Below are positions 7,947-16,371 of a stretch of DNA of 64,000 nucleotides, in pieces. Source of the stretch: Lentisphaeria bacterium (GTDB taxonomy: Bacteria; Verrucomicrobiota; Lentisphaeria; Victivallales; Victivallaceae); assembly GCA_017462015.1 (NCBI GenBank), contig JAFTRX010000054.1:62001-126000 (forward strand). Direction: 5' to 3'. Under the pieces are notes generated by a model that saw nothing but the letters and a program-made list of their open reading frames with translations, did no database searches and was not told where the DNA came from. Each line of letters opens with the position of its first letter. The first letter of the stretch is position 1. Both the position numbers and the translations under genes were made by a program.

Positions 7947-9484
7947 TTGACCGTGTAGACCCAGTTGCCGTTGACATCCTGCCGTGAAACGTATTCACCG
8001 TTGACGGCGGCGCGGTTCAAAATGCCGGAAATTTCCACCACATCGGCATCGCGTTTGGCAAGCTTGGCAAAATCAGCGGCACTTCCGGAAAATCCCGGAT
8101 TGGCGGCGATGGCGGCAAGCAATTCACTGCGCAGAGCAAGCGCATCTTTGGCGGCAAGTTTGTATGCCTGAACCCCCGGCTGGTGGAAAGCGTTGATGTT
8201 GATGAATTCGGCGTAAATCGCCACTGCACGCTCATAAAGGGCGATGATTTGTCCCAGTTCAAAAACGGTGATCTGCGGGATGGTGATGGTGATGATCTGC
8301 CGTCCTTTGTTGCGCAGTGCGGCGCACAGACCTTCAAAGAATCCGTGCAGATAATCGCCCATGGCGGTGTTGCCGTCGACCGGCAGTTTCGCCGCATCTT
8401 TCTGCACTTCGATAAAGGTGGCAAAAAAGTCATCCCTGCCGTCATTGAGCTGCTGGATGAAGGCGTGGGCATCGGTACCGCCCTTGTTGCCGAAAACATT
8501 AAGACCCTGATGGACGACGTTGCCGTCAAGGTCGAGCTCTTTGCCCAGACTTTCCATGACCAGCTGCTGCAAATAACGTGACAGCAGTACCAGCCGGTCA
8601 CTGTATGGAACGATCACCATGTTGCGGTCGCCGTGATGATTTCCGGCGATATACCACATCGCCGCGAGGAACATTGCCGGATTGGCGGTGTAATCATCGT
8701 TTCGCGTCCATGCATCCATGGCGCAGGCACCGGCGAGGAAGGTTTTGAAATCAACGCCGGTCAACGCTGCCGGCAGATGTCCGACAATGGCGGTTTCACT
8801 GGTGCGGCCGCCAACGGAGTCTGCCATGTTGAAGATTTTGAGATAATTTGCTTCCTGTGCGTGCTTGTACAGCAGACTGCCCTGCATGGTGACGGCACAG
8901 GCATGGTCGCCGAATTTCAATCCGCGCGCGGCATAGAAATCCTCCATGGCGACCATGTTGTTGCGCGTTTCCTGCGTGCCGCCGGATTTGGAAATGACCA
9001 GATGTAAGGTCTTTTCCGGAACCATGACGGCGAGCAGATCGGCAAAACCGGCGGAGTCGGTGTTGTCAAGGAAGTAGATTTTCAATCCGTTTTTGCGCTG
9101 TTCGCGGGAAAGTTCGTTCCAATAGGGGCCGTTGACGGCAAACTGCATCAACTGCGGCCCCAGAGCAGATCCGCCGATACCGTTGACGACCACGGCATCA
9201 AATTTACCTTCAGCGCGGACACTGGCGGCAAACGCTTCCACTTCCTGAAATTCGGCACTTTCAGAATAGGAGATACGGTCCGTAAAATGAGTGACTTTAC
9301 GCTGTTCGTCCGGATTCTTGATGGCTCCGGCTTCCAGATTTTTCATTTCAGAAGCGGCGCGGGCGAATGCCGGTGCCATGGCGGTAAGGTCGCTGTCCTG
9401 AAAATTCATTCCGGCGAACGAAATTGCAAAACCGCTGGCGTTGTCGCGCAACGTATATTTTTCTGACCGATCGATCCAATTCAT
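7943..9484 (-). CDS. pgi: Glucose-6-phosphate isomerase
   Basis: 513 aa from ATG 9484 (MNWIDRSEKY); AGGAG lies 13 nt before it, and a longer frame would need a TTG start inside that site. The enzyme interconverts glucose 6-phosphate and fructose 6-phosphate. Visible motifs are GIGGSALGPQ (102-111), the SIS phosphate loop SKSGGT (165-170) followed by QETRNN, and the C-terminal segment VQAYKLAAKDA. It is the first gene of a three-gene coupled unit with rsmE and an EptA-like gene. No good promoter was found; a family A repeat sits just upstream. Confidence 0.95.
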   Translation of the reverse strand: MNWIDRSEKYTLRDNASGFAISFAGMNFQDSDLTAMAPAFARAASEMKNLEAGAIKNPDEQRKVTHFTDRISYSESAEFQEVEAFAASVRAEGKFDAVVVNGIGGSALGPQLMQFAVNGPYWNELSREQRKNGLKIYFLDNTDSAGFADLLAVMVPEKTLHLVISKSGGTQETRNNMVAMEDFYAARGLKFGDHACAVTMQGSLLYKHAQEANYLKIFNMADSVGGRTSETAIVGHLPAALTGVDFKTFLAGACAMDAWTRNDDYTANPAMFLAAMWYIAGNHHGDRNMVIVPYSDRLVLLSRYLQQLVMESLGKELDLDGNVVHQGLNVFGNKGGTDAHAFIQQLNDGRDDFFATFIEVQKDAAKLPVDGNTAMGDYLHGFFEGLCAALRNKGRQIITITIPQITVFELGQIIALYERAVAIYAEFININAFHQPGVQAYKLAAKDALALRSELLAAIAANPGFSGSAADFAKLAKRDADVVEISGILNRAAVNGEYVSRQDVNGNWVYTVK

Positions 9485-9537
9485 AGTAACTGCAAAGCTC
9501 CTTTTAAGCAAGTCCTGTTTTTTTGTAAAAATACAAC

Positions 9538-9647
9538 CTGCGGCGGCGCCTCGTGGGCGCTTCTTGCGGGCAAATCGGCGGACTCATCCTCGGTCGAGTA
9601 CAGTCGTACACTCCCTCGGCTTCGCCTTGATTTACCCGCAACCTTGC
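9538..9647. repeat. Family A inverted-repeat element, copy 2
   Basis: The left arm 9538-9576 begins CTGCGGCGGCGCCTCGTGGGC like copy 1; the right arm (9629-9647) is shortened. The inner pairing is kept but changed in both arms: TTGCGGGCAAATC pairs with GATTTACCCGCAA, where copy 1 has ACCGGC paired with CCGG. The small central hairpin is GTAC-AGTC-GTAC (9598-9609), also changed on both sides relative to copy 1. The left flank AAAAATACAAC is shared with copy 3. Confidence 0.75.
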
Positions 9648-9651
9648 CGCA

Positions 9652-9892
9652 CGATCCATCCGCCGGTCGAGTTCAGTCTTTTTTTCGAACCCTGCGGCGG
9701 CGCCCCGTGGGGAGCAATCAGCGTTCAGCTGATTGCGTGAAGAGCGCCTCCGGCGCGTGAAGATGTGAAGGTGTGAAGTGCGCCCTTGCGGGCGTAAGGA
9801 TGTTATGTTTTTTATTCTTAGGGCGCTTCTTGCTCCTGTCCTCCGTAGCCATCAAGGCGAAGGAGGATGCTCCACGATCCATCCGCCGGTCG
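9652..9892. repeat. Composite of repeat fragments and mini-hairpins upstream of pgi
   Basis: This is the rest of the 9485-9951 gap and holds no gene. GATCCATCCGCCGGTCG occurs at 9652 and 9876 and again at 45678. A second partial family A arm (CTGCGGCGGCGCCCCGTGG) starts at 9692. Between 9715 and 9785 is a chain of short palindromes (GCAATCAGC..GCTGATTGC, GCGCCTCCGGCGC, GCGCCCTTGCGGGCG) separated by repeated GTGAAG units. A reverse fragment containing AAGGCGAAGGAGGAT lies near 9853. Confidence 0.6.
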
Positions 9893-9951
9893 CAAACAAG
9901 CTGTTTTATCAGCTTTCGCGTTTCACAAAATTCGGGACATTACCAATTTTA

Positions 9952-10704
9952 TCACTCTTCGATCTGATCCGCGATGGAATCGTCGATGAGGTAGTTGGCG
10001 GTGACGTTCTGGACATCATCGCTCTCTTCCAGACGTTCGATCATGCGGATGACCTGAGAGGCGACTTTGGCATCGGTGATGTTGACGGTCATCTCCGGTT
10101 TACGGGTCTGTTCGGCGGTGTCGGGAACGATGCCGTTTTCTTCAAAGACCTTGACCAGAGCTTCAAAGTTTTCGGGATCGGCCCAGATTTCGGCTTCGCC
10201 GTCTTCGACGATCAGATCGTTGGCACCGGCATCGAGAACGATGTCCATAAGTTTTTCTTCATCAGCCCATTCGCCGGTGATGATGAAGTGAGCCTGCCGT
10301 TTGAACATACGGGAGACCGCACCGGAAGCGGCGAGGTTACCGTTGTTGCGTTCAAACGCCATACGGACTTCGCTGATGGAACGGTTGCGGTTATCGGTCA
10401 GGCAGTCAACGATAACGGCGACACCGCCGGCACCGTAACCTTCGTACATGATTTCTTCAAAGACCACATCGCCCAGTTCGCCGATACCTTTTTTGATGGC
10501 GCGATCGATGTTGGCGTTGGGCATATTGACTGCTTTGGCAGCGGTAAGTGCGGCGCGGAGCGCGGGGTTGGTGGCAGGATCGGCACCGCCGTTTTTGGCA
10601 GCGACCATGATTTCCTTACCGACGCGGGAGAACATTTTACCCTTCTGCTTATCGGCGGCTTCTTTTTTGTGCTTGATGTTTGCCCATTTACTGTGTCCGG
10701 ACAT
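9952..10704 (-). CDS. yebC: YebC/PmpR family protein
   Basis: 250 aa, the standard length, beginning MSGHSKWANIKHKK, the near-invariant start of the family. Proteins of this family are described as DNA-binding regulators or as ribosome-associated factors relieving stalling, so the exact role here is open. Further family marks are GKMFSRVGKEI, YEGYGAGGVAV and DCLTDNRNR. It is a single-gene unit with a strong promoter (10762-10790). A family A/fragment region lies downstream. Confidence 0.93.
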   Translation of the reverse strand: MSGHSKWANIKHKKEAADKQKGKMFSRVGKEIMVAAKNGGADPATNPALRAALTAAKAVNMPNANIDRAIKKGIGELGDVVFEEIMYEGYGAGGVAVIVDCLTDNRNRSISEVRMAFERNNGNLAASGAVSRMFKRQAHFIITGEWADEEKLMDIVLDAGANDLIVEDGEAEIWADPENFEALVKVFEENGIVPDTAEQTRKPEMTVNITDAKVASQVIRMIERLEESDDVQNVTANYLIDDSIADQIEE

Positions 10705-10761
10705 AATAAACTCCTGTTATTTTATTTCTGTGTTCTGAAAAACTGAAACCTTTATCTTTAT

Positions 10762-10790
10762 AATATACTGCAACAACTCAATTAAATCAA
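10762..10790 (-). promoter_or_regulatory. Promoter for yebC
   Basis: TTGATT (10785-10790, minus strand), 17 bp, TATATT (10762-10767); AGGAG precedes the ATG at 10704. Confidence 0.65.
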
Positions 10791-10834
10791 GTCCCGCCAG
10801 CAAAAATCACAGTTGTCTAACAGAGCTGTCCCAC

Positions 10835-10863
10835 AAAAAACAACCAACGGCGCCGCCGTTTGG
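10835..10863 (-). terminator. Terminator of the two-component/EamA operon
   Basis: On the minus strand CCAAACGGCGGCGCCGTTGG folds into a stem 3 bp after the EamA stop codon and is followed by TTGTTTTTTG. The T-run continues into the TGGGACAG motif shared with 464-480 and 62428-62442. Confidence 0.7.
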
Positions 10864-10865
10864 TG

Positions 10866-11768
10866 TTACAATACAGTCATCACCAAACCGCTGACAATAA
10901 GCAGACTTCCGGCAATTTTAGTTGCGGAACAACGTTCTTTCAAAATCAGGATACCGCCCGCCACCCCGACCAGCAGCCCCAGCTGCCGGAAGACCTGGAC
11001 AAACGAAACATTGGTGACATAATTCATCGAAATCAGCACCAGCGCATACGCAAAAGTGGCAAAACCTCCGGCATATACCGGAGTGAAATTGCGTTCCCGG
11101 ATCAGGGATTTAAGATTTTCGCGTTCTGTCTTCCAGCACAGAATTACAGTCAACAGCAGCGAGGTCAGCATTATACCCCGGCTGGAATAGTAGGTTAGCG
11201 CCATTATCGGTTTGCTGATCCCGGAGAGGGAACTCCGCATTACCGCCTGTGCCTGACTGTCAAAAATGGTGTAACCGGTCGTCCCCAGCGCCACGATGGT
11301 GACAAAGAGCAGACTGGGGTTGATATAATTTTTGATTTTGAAGTCGGAGAAACTTTTCAGCGGCATCAGCAGACATCCGGCAAAGACCACTGCCATTCCC
11401 AGCAACGACATGAGTGTAAGCGGTTTGCCCAGTCCGAATATACCGGTGATCGCCGCGGTGAACAGTAACGGCAAACTCCGCATCATCGGGTAAGCCGTCG
11501 ACATTTCCATCGTCCGGTAAGCGCGCATCAATCCGCAGCAGTAGAGCAAATCTGCCATTACGGAACAGAACATCAAAAGATAATATTTCCCCGGAAGTGC
11601 AAGAACATTCACCGGGGTCCAGAATTGCAGATGGAGCCAGCAGCAAGCCGAGGTCATGCAGATAACCGTATAGTAGGCGACGTTCATTTTGGATTTTTTG
11701 GCGATCAGGTTCCACGAAGCGTGGAAGGTGACGGATAAAAGCAGAAGTATGAAAGCGGTAAGTGTCAT
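10866..11768 (-). CDS. DMT-superfamily transporter (EamA type)
   Basis: 300 aa with about ten hydrophobic helices in two repeats of five, the EamA layout. The first repeat spans roughly residues 1-138 and the second 150-300; the final segment (GVAGGILILKERCSATKIAGSLLIVSGL, quoted in parts: GGILILKE, IAGSLLIVSG) is the typical end of each EamA repeat. These inner-membrane carriers export amino acids, nucleosides or other small metabolites; the substrate cannot be told. It lies 19 bp after the histidine kinase gene and shares its operon and terminator, so it may be an output of that signalling system. Confidence 0.8.
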   Translation of the reverse strand: MTLTAFILLLLSVTFHASWNLIAKKSKMNVAYYTVICMTSACCWLHLQFWTPVNVLALPGKYYLLMFCSVMADLLYCCGLMRAYRTMEMSTAYPMMRSLPLLFTAAITGIFGLGKPLTLMSLLGMAVVFAGCLLMPLKSFSDFKIKNYINPSLLFVTIVALGTTGYTIFDSQAQAVMRSSLSGISKPIMALTYYSSRGIMLTSLLLTVILCWKTERENLKSLIRERNFTPVYAGGFATFAYALVLISMNYVTNVSFVQVFRQLGLLVGVAGGILILKERCSATKIAGSLLIVSGLVMTVL

Positions 11769-11787
11769 TTTAAAGAAGTTCTCCTGT

Positions 11788-13473
11788 TCAAGATTCTGTG
11801 TTGATGGTTATGGAAAAAGCAGTCCCTTTGCCCGTTTCGGATGTGACATCCAGTTCCCATTTGTGCGCCATTGCCACCGCTTTGACCAGAGCCAGTCCCA
11901 GTCCGTTGCCGGAGAGGTGACGGCTGGCATCGGCGCGGTAAAAACGGTCAAAGATGTGCGGCAGATCTTTTTCGGCAATACCGCAACCGGTGTCCTGTAC
12001 GGTCAGAACCACAAATTTCTGTTCCCGGGTCAACGAGATGAAAACTCCGCCTTCCAAAGTAAATTTAAGCGCATTTTCCACCAGATTTGCCAGCATCCGC
12101 TGGAACATGGTTTTATCCGCTTCAACAGTGACCGCTTCCTCCGGAAGATGGAGTTCCAGAGTCAACCCTTTTTCTTCAAAACCCGGCTGCATGAAATCGC
12201 CGAAGTTCCGGATGATGCGGACAAGGTCAAGGTTTTCCTTGTTGAGTGCATCAGGATGGGCGGTAGTCCGGGAAATATCCATGATGGTGTTGACCAGAGC
12301 TTTCAATCTCAGAGTCTCTTCCAGAACAGAAATGCAGACGTTGTGGACTTCCTCACTCAGTTCCCGGTTGTGCAGAAGCAGTTCCACGGTACCGGAGATC
12401 CGGGTCAGCGGAGTGCGGAGATCATGGGCGACGTTGTCGGACATCATCTTCATTTCGTTGAGCAGATTTTCGGTTCGTTCATTCATGTCGTTGAAGGTCT
12501 CCATCAGGGTGACGATCTCTTCGTCAGTGTAAGGGATTTTTTCGATACGGTAGCTGTAATCGCCATTGGAGATGCTCTTCATGGCAAGAGTGGTCTGGCG
12601 GATGCCATGGATGAAACGGCGGGCGATGATCCACGCCACCGCGATACCGGCTCCGGTCACGCTGAACAGAACACCGGAAAATATTGCCATGCATTGTCTT
12701 ATCAGACGGTCGCGGTTTTTGATGGAACGTCCGATAAAGAGTTTGCCCAAGCCGGGGATGTCGCTCTTCAAATAACGGAAAGAACCGACTTCAAAGGCGG
12801 TATCTTCCGGGTGGTCTCCAGCTAAAACCTTCTGATGTTTGCTCAGATTTTCTCCGGTGTGAAGAATCGTTTTTCCGGTGTTGCTGTCCCGGATCACGGC
12901 GATGAACCCCTTGTGTCCGCGGGAACGGGCCAGTTCAGCAAAGCGGCGTTTTAAACTCAGCAGAGGATTTGGTTTGACCGGTTTGGCATGCAGCTGTAAG
13001 CGCAACTGCATCAAATTGGAAGGCTCTTTGACCAGTTTGGAGTAAACGGAACCATCTTGCCGCACCCGGCAGGTATAATATTTCCCCTGAAAATATATGG
13101 AGGCGGTGTGATATTTCAAAGGTTCGCTCTTTCCTTCCGGCACCGGACCGTTGTCCAGACGGGCGGCGAGCAGTTCCATGTCGGGAAAACGCTTTTCCAA
13201 TACCGCCCGGTCGGAAGCCGGATAATTGCGGCGTCCCTCTTCGCCCGGAAGTTCCGGAACAGACGGCTGCGGGGATTGGATGGATAGATTATATACCTCC
13301 TGCATGTTCCGGGAAATGTGCAGAGCCTCCTTGTCTCCGGTACGGTTTATTTCGTGATAAATGCGATAGGAAGCGACCGCAAATATCAGAGAACAGGAGA
13401 TGATAAAGAGCAGGGAATAAATCAGTACCAGACGGATCTTCAGAGAGATCCGCAGGGAATTATTCAAGAACAT
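11788..13473 (-). CDS. Membrane sensor histidine kinase (CusS-like architecture)
   Basis: 561 aa. TM1 is at about 14-36, a periplasmic sensor domain at 37-260, TM2 at 261-284, HAMP at 285-337, then HisKA with the phosphorylated His350 in DNVAHDLRTPLTRI, and the HATPase domain with N box Asn467 (LVENALKF), G1 DTGCGIA (494-500) and G2 GNGLGLAL (522-529). All catalytic residues are present. The start overlaps the response regulator gene by 14 bp, so the pair is co-translated. The MSDNVAHDLRTPL signature is common in heavy-metal sensors such as CusS, but the periplasmic domain gives no clear ligand. Confidence 0.9.
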   Translation of the reverse strand: MFLNNSLRISLKIRLVLIYSLLFIISCSLIFAVASYRIYHEINRTGDKEALHISRNMQEVYNLSIQSPQPSVPELPGEEGRRNYPASDRAVLEKRFPDMELLAARLDNGPVPEGKSEPLKYHTASIYFQGKYYTCRVRQDGSVYSKLVKEPSNLMQLRLQLHAKPVKPNPLLSLKRRFAELARSRGHKGFIAVIRDSNTGKTILHTGENLSKHQKVLAGDHPEDTAFEVGSFRYLKSDIPGLGKLFIGRSIKNRDRLIRQCMAIFSGVLFSVTGAGIAVAWIIARRFIHGIRQTTLAMKSISNGDYSYRIEKIPYTDEEIVTLMETFNDMNERTENLLNEMKMMSDNVAHDLRTPLTRISGTVELLLHNRELSEEVHNVCISVLEETLRLKALVNTIMDISRTTAHPDALNKENLDLVRIIRNFGDFMQPGFEEKGLTLELHLPEEAVTVEADKTMFQRMLANLVENALKFTLEGGVFISLTREQKFVVLTVQDTGCGIAEKDLPHIFDRFYRADASRHLSGNGLGLALVKAVAMAHKWELDVTSETGKGTAFSITINTES

Positions 13474-14128
13474 AACCGATGCCGCGTACCGTGTGGATCA
13501 ACTCTTTGCCGAAAGGTTTATCGACTTTTTCCCGGAGTTTGCAGACCCGGGTCTCGACGATATTGGTCGAGGGATCGAAGCTGTACTCCCAGACATTTTC
13601 CATCAGCATACTGCGGGTGACGACCCGGTGAGCGTTGCGGACGAGATATTCCAGAAGGTCATATTCGAGCGGCGGCAGGTCGATAAGTTTACCGGCCCGG
13701 GTGACTTTGCGTGAAATGATGTCGATTTCCAGATCTTCCACCGTAAGAACCGTCGGCTCTGCGCTGAGAGTGACCCGGCGGAGCTGGGCCTGGATATTGG
13801 CAAGAAGTTCTGCCACGGAAAAGGGTTTGGCAAGGTAGCAGTCGGCACCGGAGTGGAGTCCGTGGACTTTGTCATCCAGAGAACTCTTGGCACTCAGAAC
13901 GATCAGCGGAGCATTTTTTCCGGCGGCGCGGAGTTTTTCGATCACGGTGAAACCGTCGATTTCCGGAAGCATGATGTCAACGATGCCGCAGTCGAAATCT
14001 TCGCTCAACCCCATCTCCAGACCGTTGGCACCGTCGGAAGCGTAGCAGGTTTCATATCCGGCATCTGCCAAAGCCCGAAGCAAAAAATCAGCGGTCTTTT
14101 TGTCGTCTTCAATAACCAGTATTTTCAT
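13460..14128 (-). CDS. OmpR/PhoB-family response regulator
   Basis: 222 aa. The receiver domain (1-120) has the acidic pair D8-D9, the phospho-acceptor Asp51 (GIVDIMLPEIDGF) and Lys101 (LAKPF). The winged-helix DNA-binding domain occupies about 128-222, ending in VETRVCKLREKVD and HTVRGIGYVLE. It is the first gene of the operon regulator-kinase-EamA transporter, with its own promoter at 14169-14197. Confidence 0.93.
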   Translation of the reverse strand: MKILVIEDDKKTADFLLRALADAGYETCYASDGANGLEMGLSEDFDCGIVDIMLPEIDGFTVIEKLRAAGKNAPLIVLSAKSSLDDKVHGLHSGADCYLAKPFSVAELLANIQAQLRRVTLSAEPTVLTVEDLEIDIISRKVTRAGKLIDLPPLEYDLLEYLVRNAHRVVTRSMLMENVWEYSFDPSTNIVETRVCKLREKVDKPFGKELIHTVRGIGYVLE

Positions 14129-14168
14129 AATTAAAACCTCTCCCGGTTGCTAAAATATATTTTTATAT

Positions 14169-14197
14169 AATATAACGCATAAAATGTATTTTTTCAA
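14169..14197 (-). promoter_or_regulatory. Promoter for the two-component/EamA operon
   Basis: TTGAAA (14192-14197, minus strand), 17 bp, TATATT (14169-14174), about 40 bp before the ATG at 14128. Confidence 0.6.
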
Positions 14198-14215
14198 ATT
14201 TTTCTCCATTTGCGG

Positions 14216-14243
14216 TTGCATTTTTTTAAAGAAGGGCTATTTT
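14216..14243 (+). promoter_or_regulatory. Probable promoter for the HD-domain gene
   Basis: TTGCAT (14216-14221), 16 bp, TATTTT (14238-14243). It would leave a very short leader, with GGAGG at 14251-14255, so it is less certain than its neighbours. Confidence 0.35.
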
Positions 14244-14261
14244 TTGTGGCGGAGGTCAATT

Positions 14262-14819
14262 ATGGATTTTGCTGATGAGATAATAGAACGTTTTTATTTC
14301 CGGACACCGGAGTTGCGCCGGGTGCTTTTGAAACACAGTAAGCAGGTGCGGGACAAAGCTCTGCAGTTGTGCGAAGATGCGCAGCTTGAACTTGACTTGC
14401 AACTGGTGTCTGATGGCGCGATGCTTCACGATATAGGAATCATAAAATGTCACGCTCCGGATATTTTCTGCCCGGGGGAGTTGCCATACATCGCACACGG
14501 GATCGCCGGTGCCGGGATGCTGCGGGCTTTGCCGGGAGAGATGGAACGTTTGGCTCGTATTTGCGAGCGCCATACCGGAAGCGGATTGACAGCAGAGGAG
14601 ATCGCAAGTCAGGGTTTGCCGCTGCCGGTGCTGGATTTTCTGCCGGAAACTCTGGAAGAAAAGGTGATCTGCCTTGCCGACAAATTTTTCTCCAAATCCG
14701 GGGAGATGAAAGAAAAGCCGCTGCCGCTCATCCGGAAGCAGATGGCGAAATTCGGTCCCGCTTCACTGGCACGTTTCGATGAACTTTGCCGGATTTTCGG
14801 CTGTTTCAGTGAAAAATGA
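14262..14819 (+). CDS. HD-domain phosphohydrolase-type protein
   Basis: 185 aa from ATG 14262, chosen because GGAGG lies 6 nt upstream; a longer frame from 14184 would start inside the promoter. The HD metal-site residues are visible: His25 (LLKHSKQV), His56-Asp57 (GAMLHDIGI) and a later YIAHGIAGAGM with RICERHTGSG. HD proteins hydrolyse phosphate esters of nucleotides. The layout resembles small stand-alone HD proteins (HDIG type), whose substrates are mostly unknown. It stands alone, 77 bp before the SIS gene, which has its own promoter. Confidence 0.85.
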   Translation: MDFADEIIERFYFRTPELRRVLLKHSKQVRDKALQLCEDAQLELDLQLVSDGAMLHDIGIIKCHAPDIFCPGELPYIAHGIAGAGMLRALPGEMERLARICERHTGSGLTAEEIASQGLPLPVLDFLPETLEEKVICLADKFFSKSGEMKEKPLPLIRKQMAKFGPASLARFDELCRIFGCFSEK

Positions 14820-14840
14820 TACTTTTTTCCAAAAAAGCCC

Positions 14841-14869
14841 TTGTATTTCTCTGCAAGTGCGGTTAAATT
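14841..14869 (+). promoter_or_regulatory. Promoter for the SIS-isomerase/cdsA/Lrp run
   Basis: TTGTAT (14841-14846), 17 bp, TAAATT (14864-14869), about 28 bp before the ATG at 14897. Confidence 0.5.
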
Positions 14870-14896
14870 AAGCCCGGAAAGAAGGTGTTTGTAGTT

Positions 14897-15532
14897 ATGA
14901 AAAGATATCTCGAGGAACTTGAATCACGCTATCCGGTGTTGACGGAGACTATTCCGGCGATAGGAGAATTGATAAGTGCCATGATCTCTCTTTACCGCAA
15001 TGACGGCACGTTTTTTGTTGCCGGAAACGGCGGAAGCGGAGCGGATTCGGAACATATTTGCGGAGAATTGCTCAAAGGTTTCTGCCGGAAACGCCCCCTT
15101 TCTGCGGCGGATGTGGAAAATTTGAAAAAGTGCGGCGATAACGGTTCTGTTCCCTTCGGAACTCAACTGCAGAACGGATTGCGGGCGGTCTCTCTGCTTT
15201 CGCATCCGGCGCTGACCACTGCTTTCGGGAACGATGTTGACCCTGATCTGGCATTTGCCCAGCAGTTGTGGACGCTGGGGCGCAAGGACGATCTGTTTTT
15301 GGGAATATCCACCGGCGGCAACGCCTCCAATATCCGCAAGGCGTTTATCACCGCCCGGGCGAAGAATATCAAAACCTGTCTGTTGACCGGAAACCGTCAC
15401 GGCTGTTGTGAAGAGTTTGCCGATATAGTAATTGCGGTTCCGGAACGGGAGACGTACCGCATACAGGAGTTGCATCTGCCGATATATCATACGGTGTGTC
15501 TGGCGGTTGAAGCTGAATTTTTCAAGGAGTGA
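14897..15532 (+). CDS. SIS-domain sugar isomerase, sedoheptulose 7-phosphate isomerase-like
   Basis: 211 aa from ATG 14897, with a GAAAGAAGG ribosome site 11 nt upstream. The phosphate-binding loop GNGGSGADSEH (43-53) is the GmhA signature (GNGGSASDAQH in that family), and a second loop GISTGGNASN follows near 140. GmhA makes D-glycero-D-manno-heptose 7-phosphate for lipopolysaccharide core, but related SIS proteins act on other sugar phosphates. The cdsA gene begins 9 bp downstream, which fits an envelope-lipid context. Confidence 0.8.
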   Translation: MKRYLEELESRYPVLTETIPAIGELISAMISLYRNDGTFFVAGNGGSGADSEHICGELLKGFCRKRPLSAADVENLKKCGDNGSVPFGTQLQNGLRAVSLLSHPALTTAFGNDVDPDLAFAQQLWTLGRKDDLFLGISTGGNASNIRKAFITARAKNIKTCLLTGNRHGCCEEFADIVIAVPERETYRIQELHLPIYHTVCLAVEAEFFKE

Positions 15533-15541
15533 CCGGGAACG

Positions 15542-16369
15542 ATGTTCAAGTTCAGGATTATCGGATTTACGCTGTTGATGGGTCTGCTGGGCGGAATATT
15601 TTTCTGGCGTCCGTACGGCTGGTATCTTTTTCTGGCGGCGGCTCCGCTGATGACGGCACTGGCGGTTTATGAGTGTGCGAAAATGCTGCACGATTCCGGA
15701 CGGAAAAATTTTCCGGCAGCGGCGGCAGGATTGTTTTATATCACAGCGATGGTGATGCTCTTCGACCGGCTTTCGACCGCTGTTGTGGTGTGCGGAGCGG
15801 CGGCAAGTGTCGGTGGAGGCGTACTGCTGCTGATGAAGAAAGATGAACTTCTGGAAAAACTGCTGGCCTCCGGAGGCGTGTTCATGCTGCTCACCCCGGC
15901 GATGCTGGGCTTGCTCACCAGTTACAACTGCACTGCCGGACGAGCCCCTGTGGGGGCGTGGTTACTCTTTTTGTGTCTGGCGACTAAAGCTACTGATACC
16001 GGAGGCTACATCGTCGGCACATTGACTGCCAAACTCCCCGGAGGAAATCACAAGATCGCTCCGTCGCTCAGCCCGAAAAAGTCGTGGGAAGGGCTTGCCG
16101 GAGGAATGATACTCTCTCTTATTGTGGGAATGATATTTGCAAAATTTGCATCATACGCACCGTTGTGGTGGTATTTGAGTGCGGCAGCAGTGCTGAGTTT
16201 GGGAAGTTTCTTCGGAGATTTGGCGGAGTCGGCGGTCAAACGCATGTGCAATGTCAAGGATTCCGGACATTGGGTTCCCGGTATGGGCGGTGCGTTTGAC
16301 GTTCTGGACAGCTTTATTTTCAACGGAATTGTCTTTCCCATATTGATTGCTGTACTTGAAATGATTTGA
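15542..16369 (+). CDS. cdsA: Phosphatidate cytidylyltransferase
   Basis: 275 aa with about eight membrane helices. CdsA makes CDP-diacylglycerol from phosphatidic acid and CTP in the inner membrane. The conserved C-terminal part is present: ATDTGGYIVG (150-159), SPKKSWEG (177-184), GDLAES (225-230), VKDSGHWVPGMGG (238-250). After that the family usually reads x-D-R-x-D-S; here it is AFDVLDS (251-257), so the arginine-type position is valine. An Lrp-type regulator gene follows 2 bp after its stop. Confidence 0.92.
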   Translation: MFKFRIIGFTLLMGLLGGIFFWRPYGWYLFLAAAPLMTALAVYECAKMLHDSGRKNFPAAAAGLFYITAMVMLFDRLSTAVVVCGAAASVGGGVLLLMKKDELLEKLLASGGVFMLLTPAMLGLLTSYNCTAGRAPVGAWLLFLCLATKATDTGGYIVGTLTAKLPGGNHKIAPSLSPKKSWEGLAGGMILSLIVGMIFAKFASYAPLWWYLSAAAVLSLGSFFGDLAESAVKRMCNVKDSGHWVPGMGGAFDVLDSFIFNGIVFPILIAVLEMI

Positions 16370-16371
16370 TA

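Noticed and set aside
9700-9800. tRNA gene
   Set aside because: The short palindromes do not form a cloverleaf and there is no T-loop GTTCRAA sequence. No tRNA or rRNA was found elsewhere.
9778-10746. Open frame opposite yebC running into the repeat region
   Set aside because: Antisense to a clear gene, with a composition that mirrors its codons.
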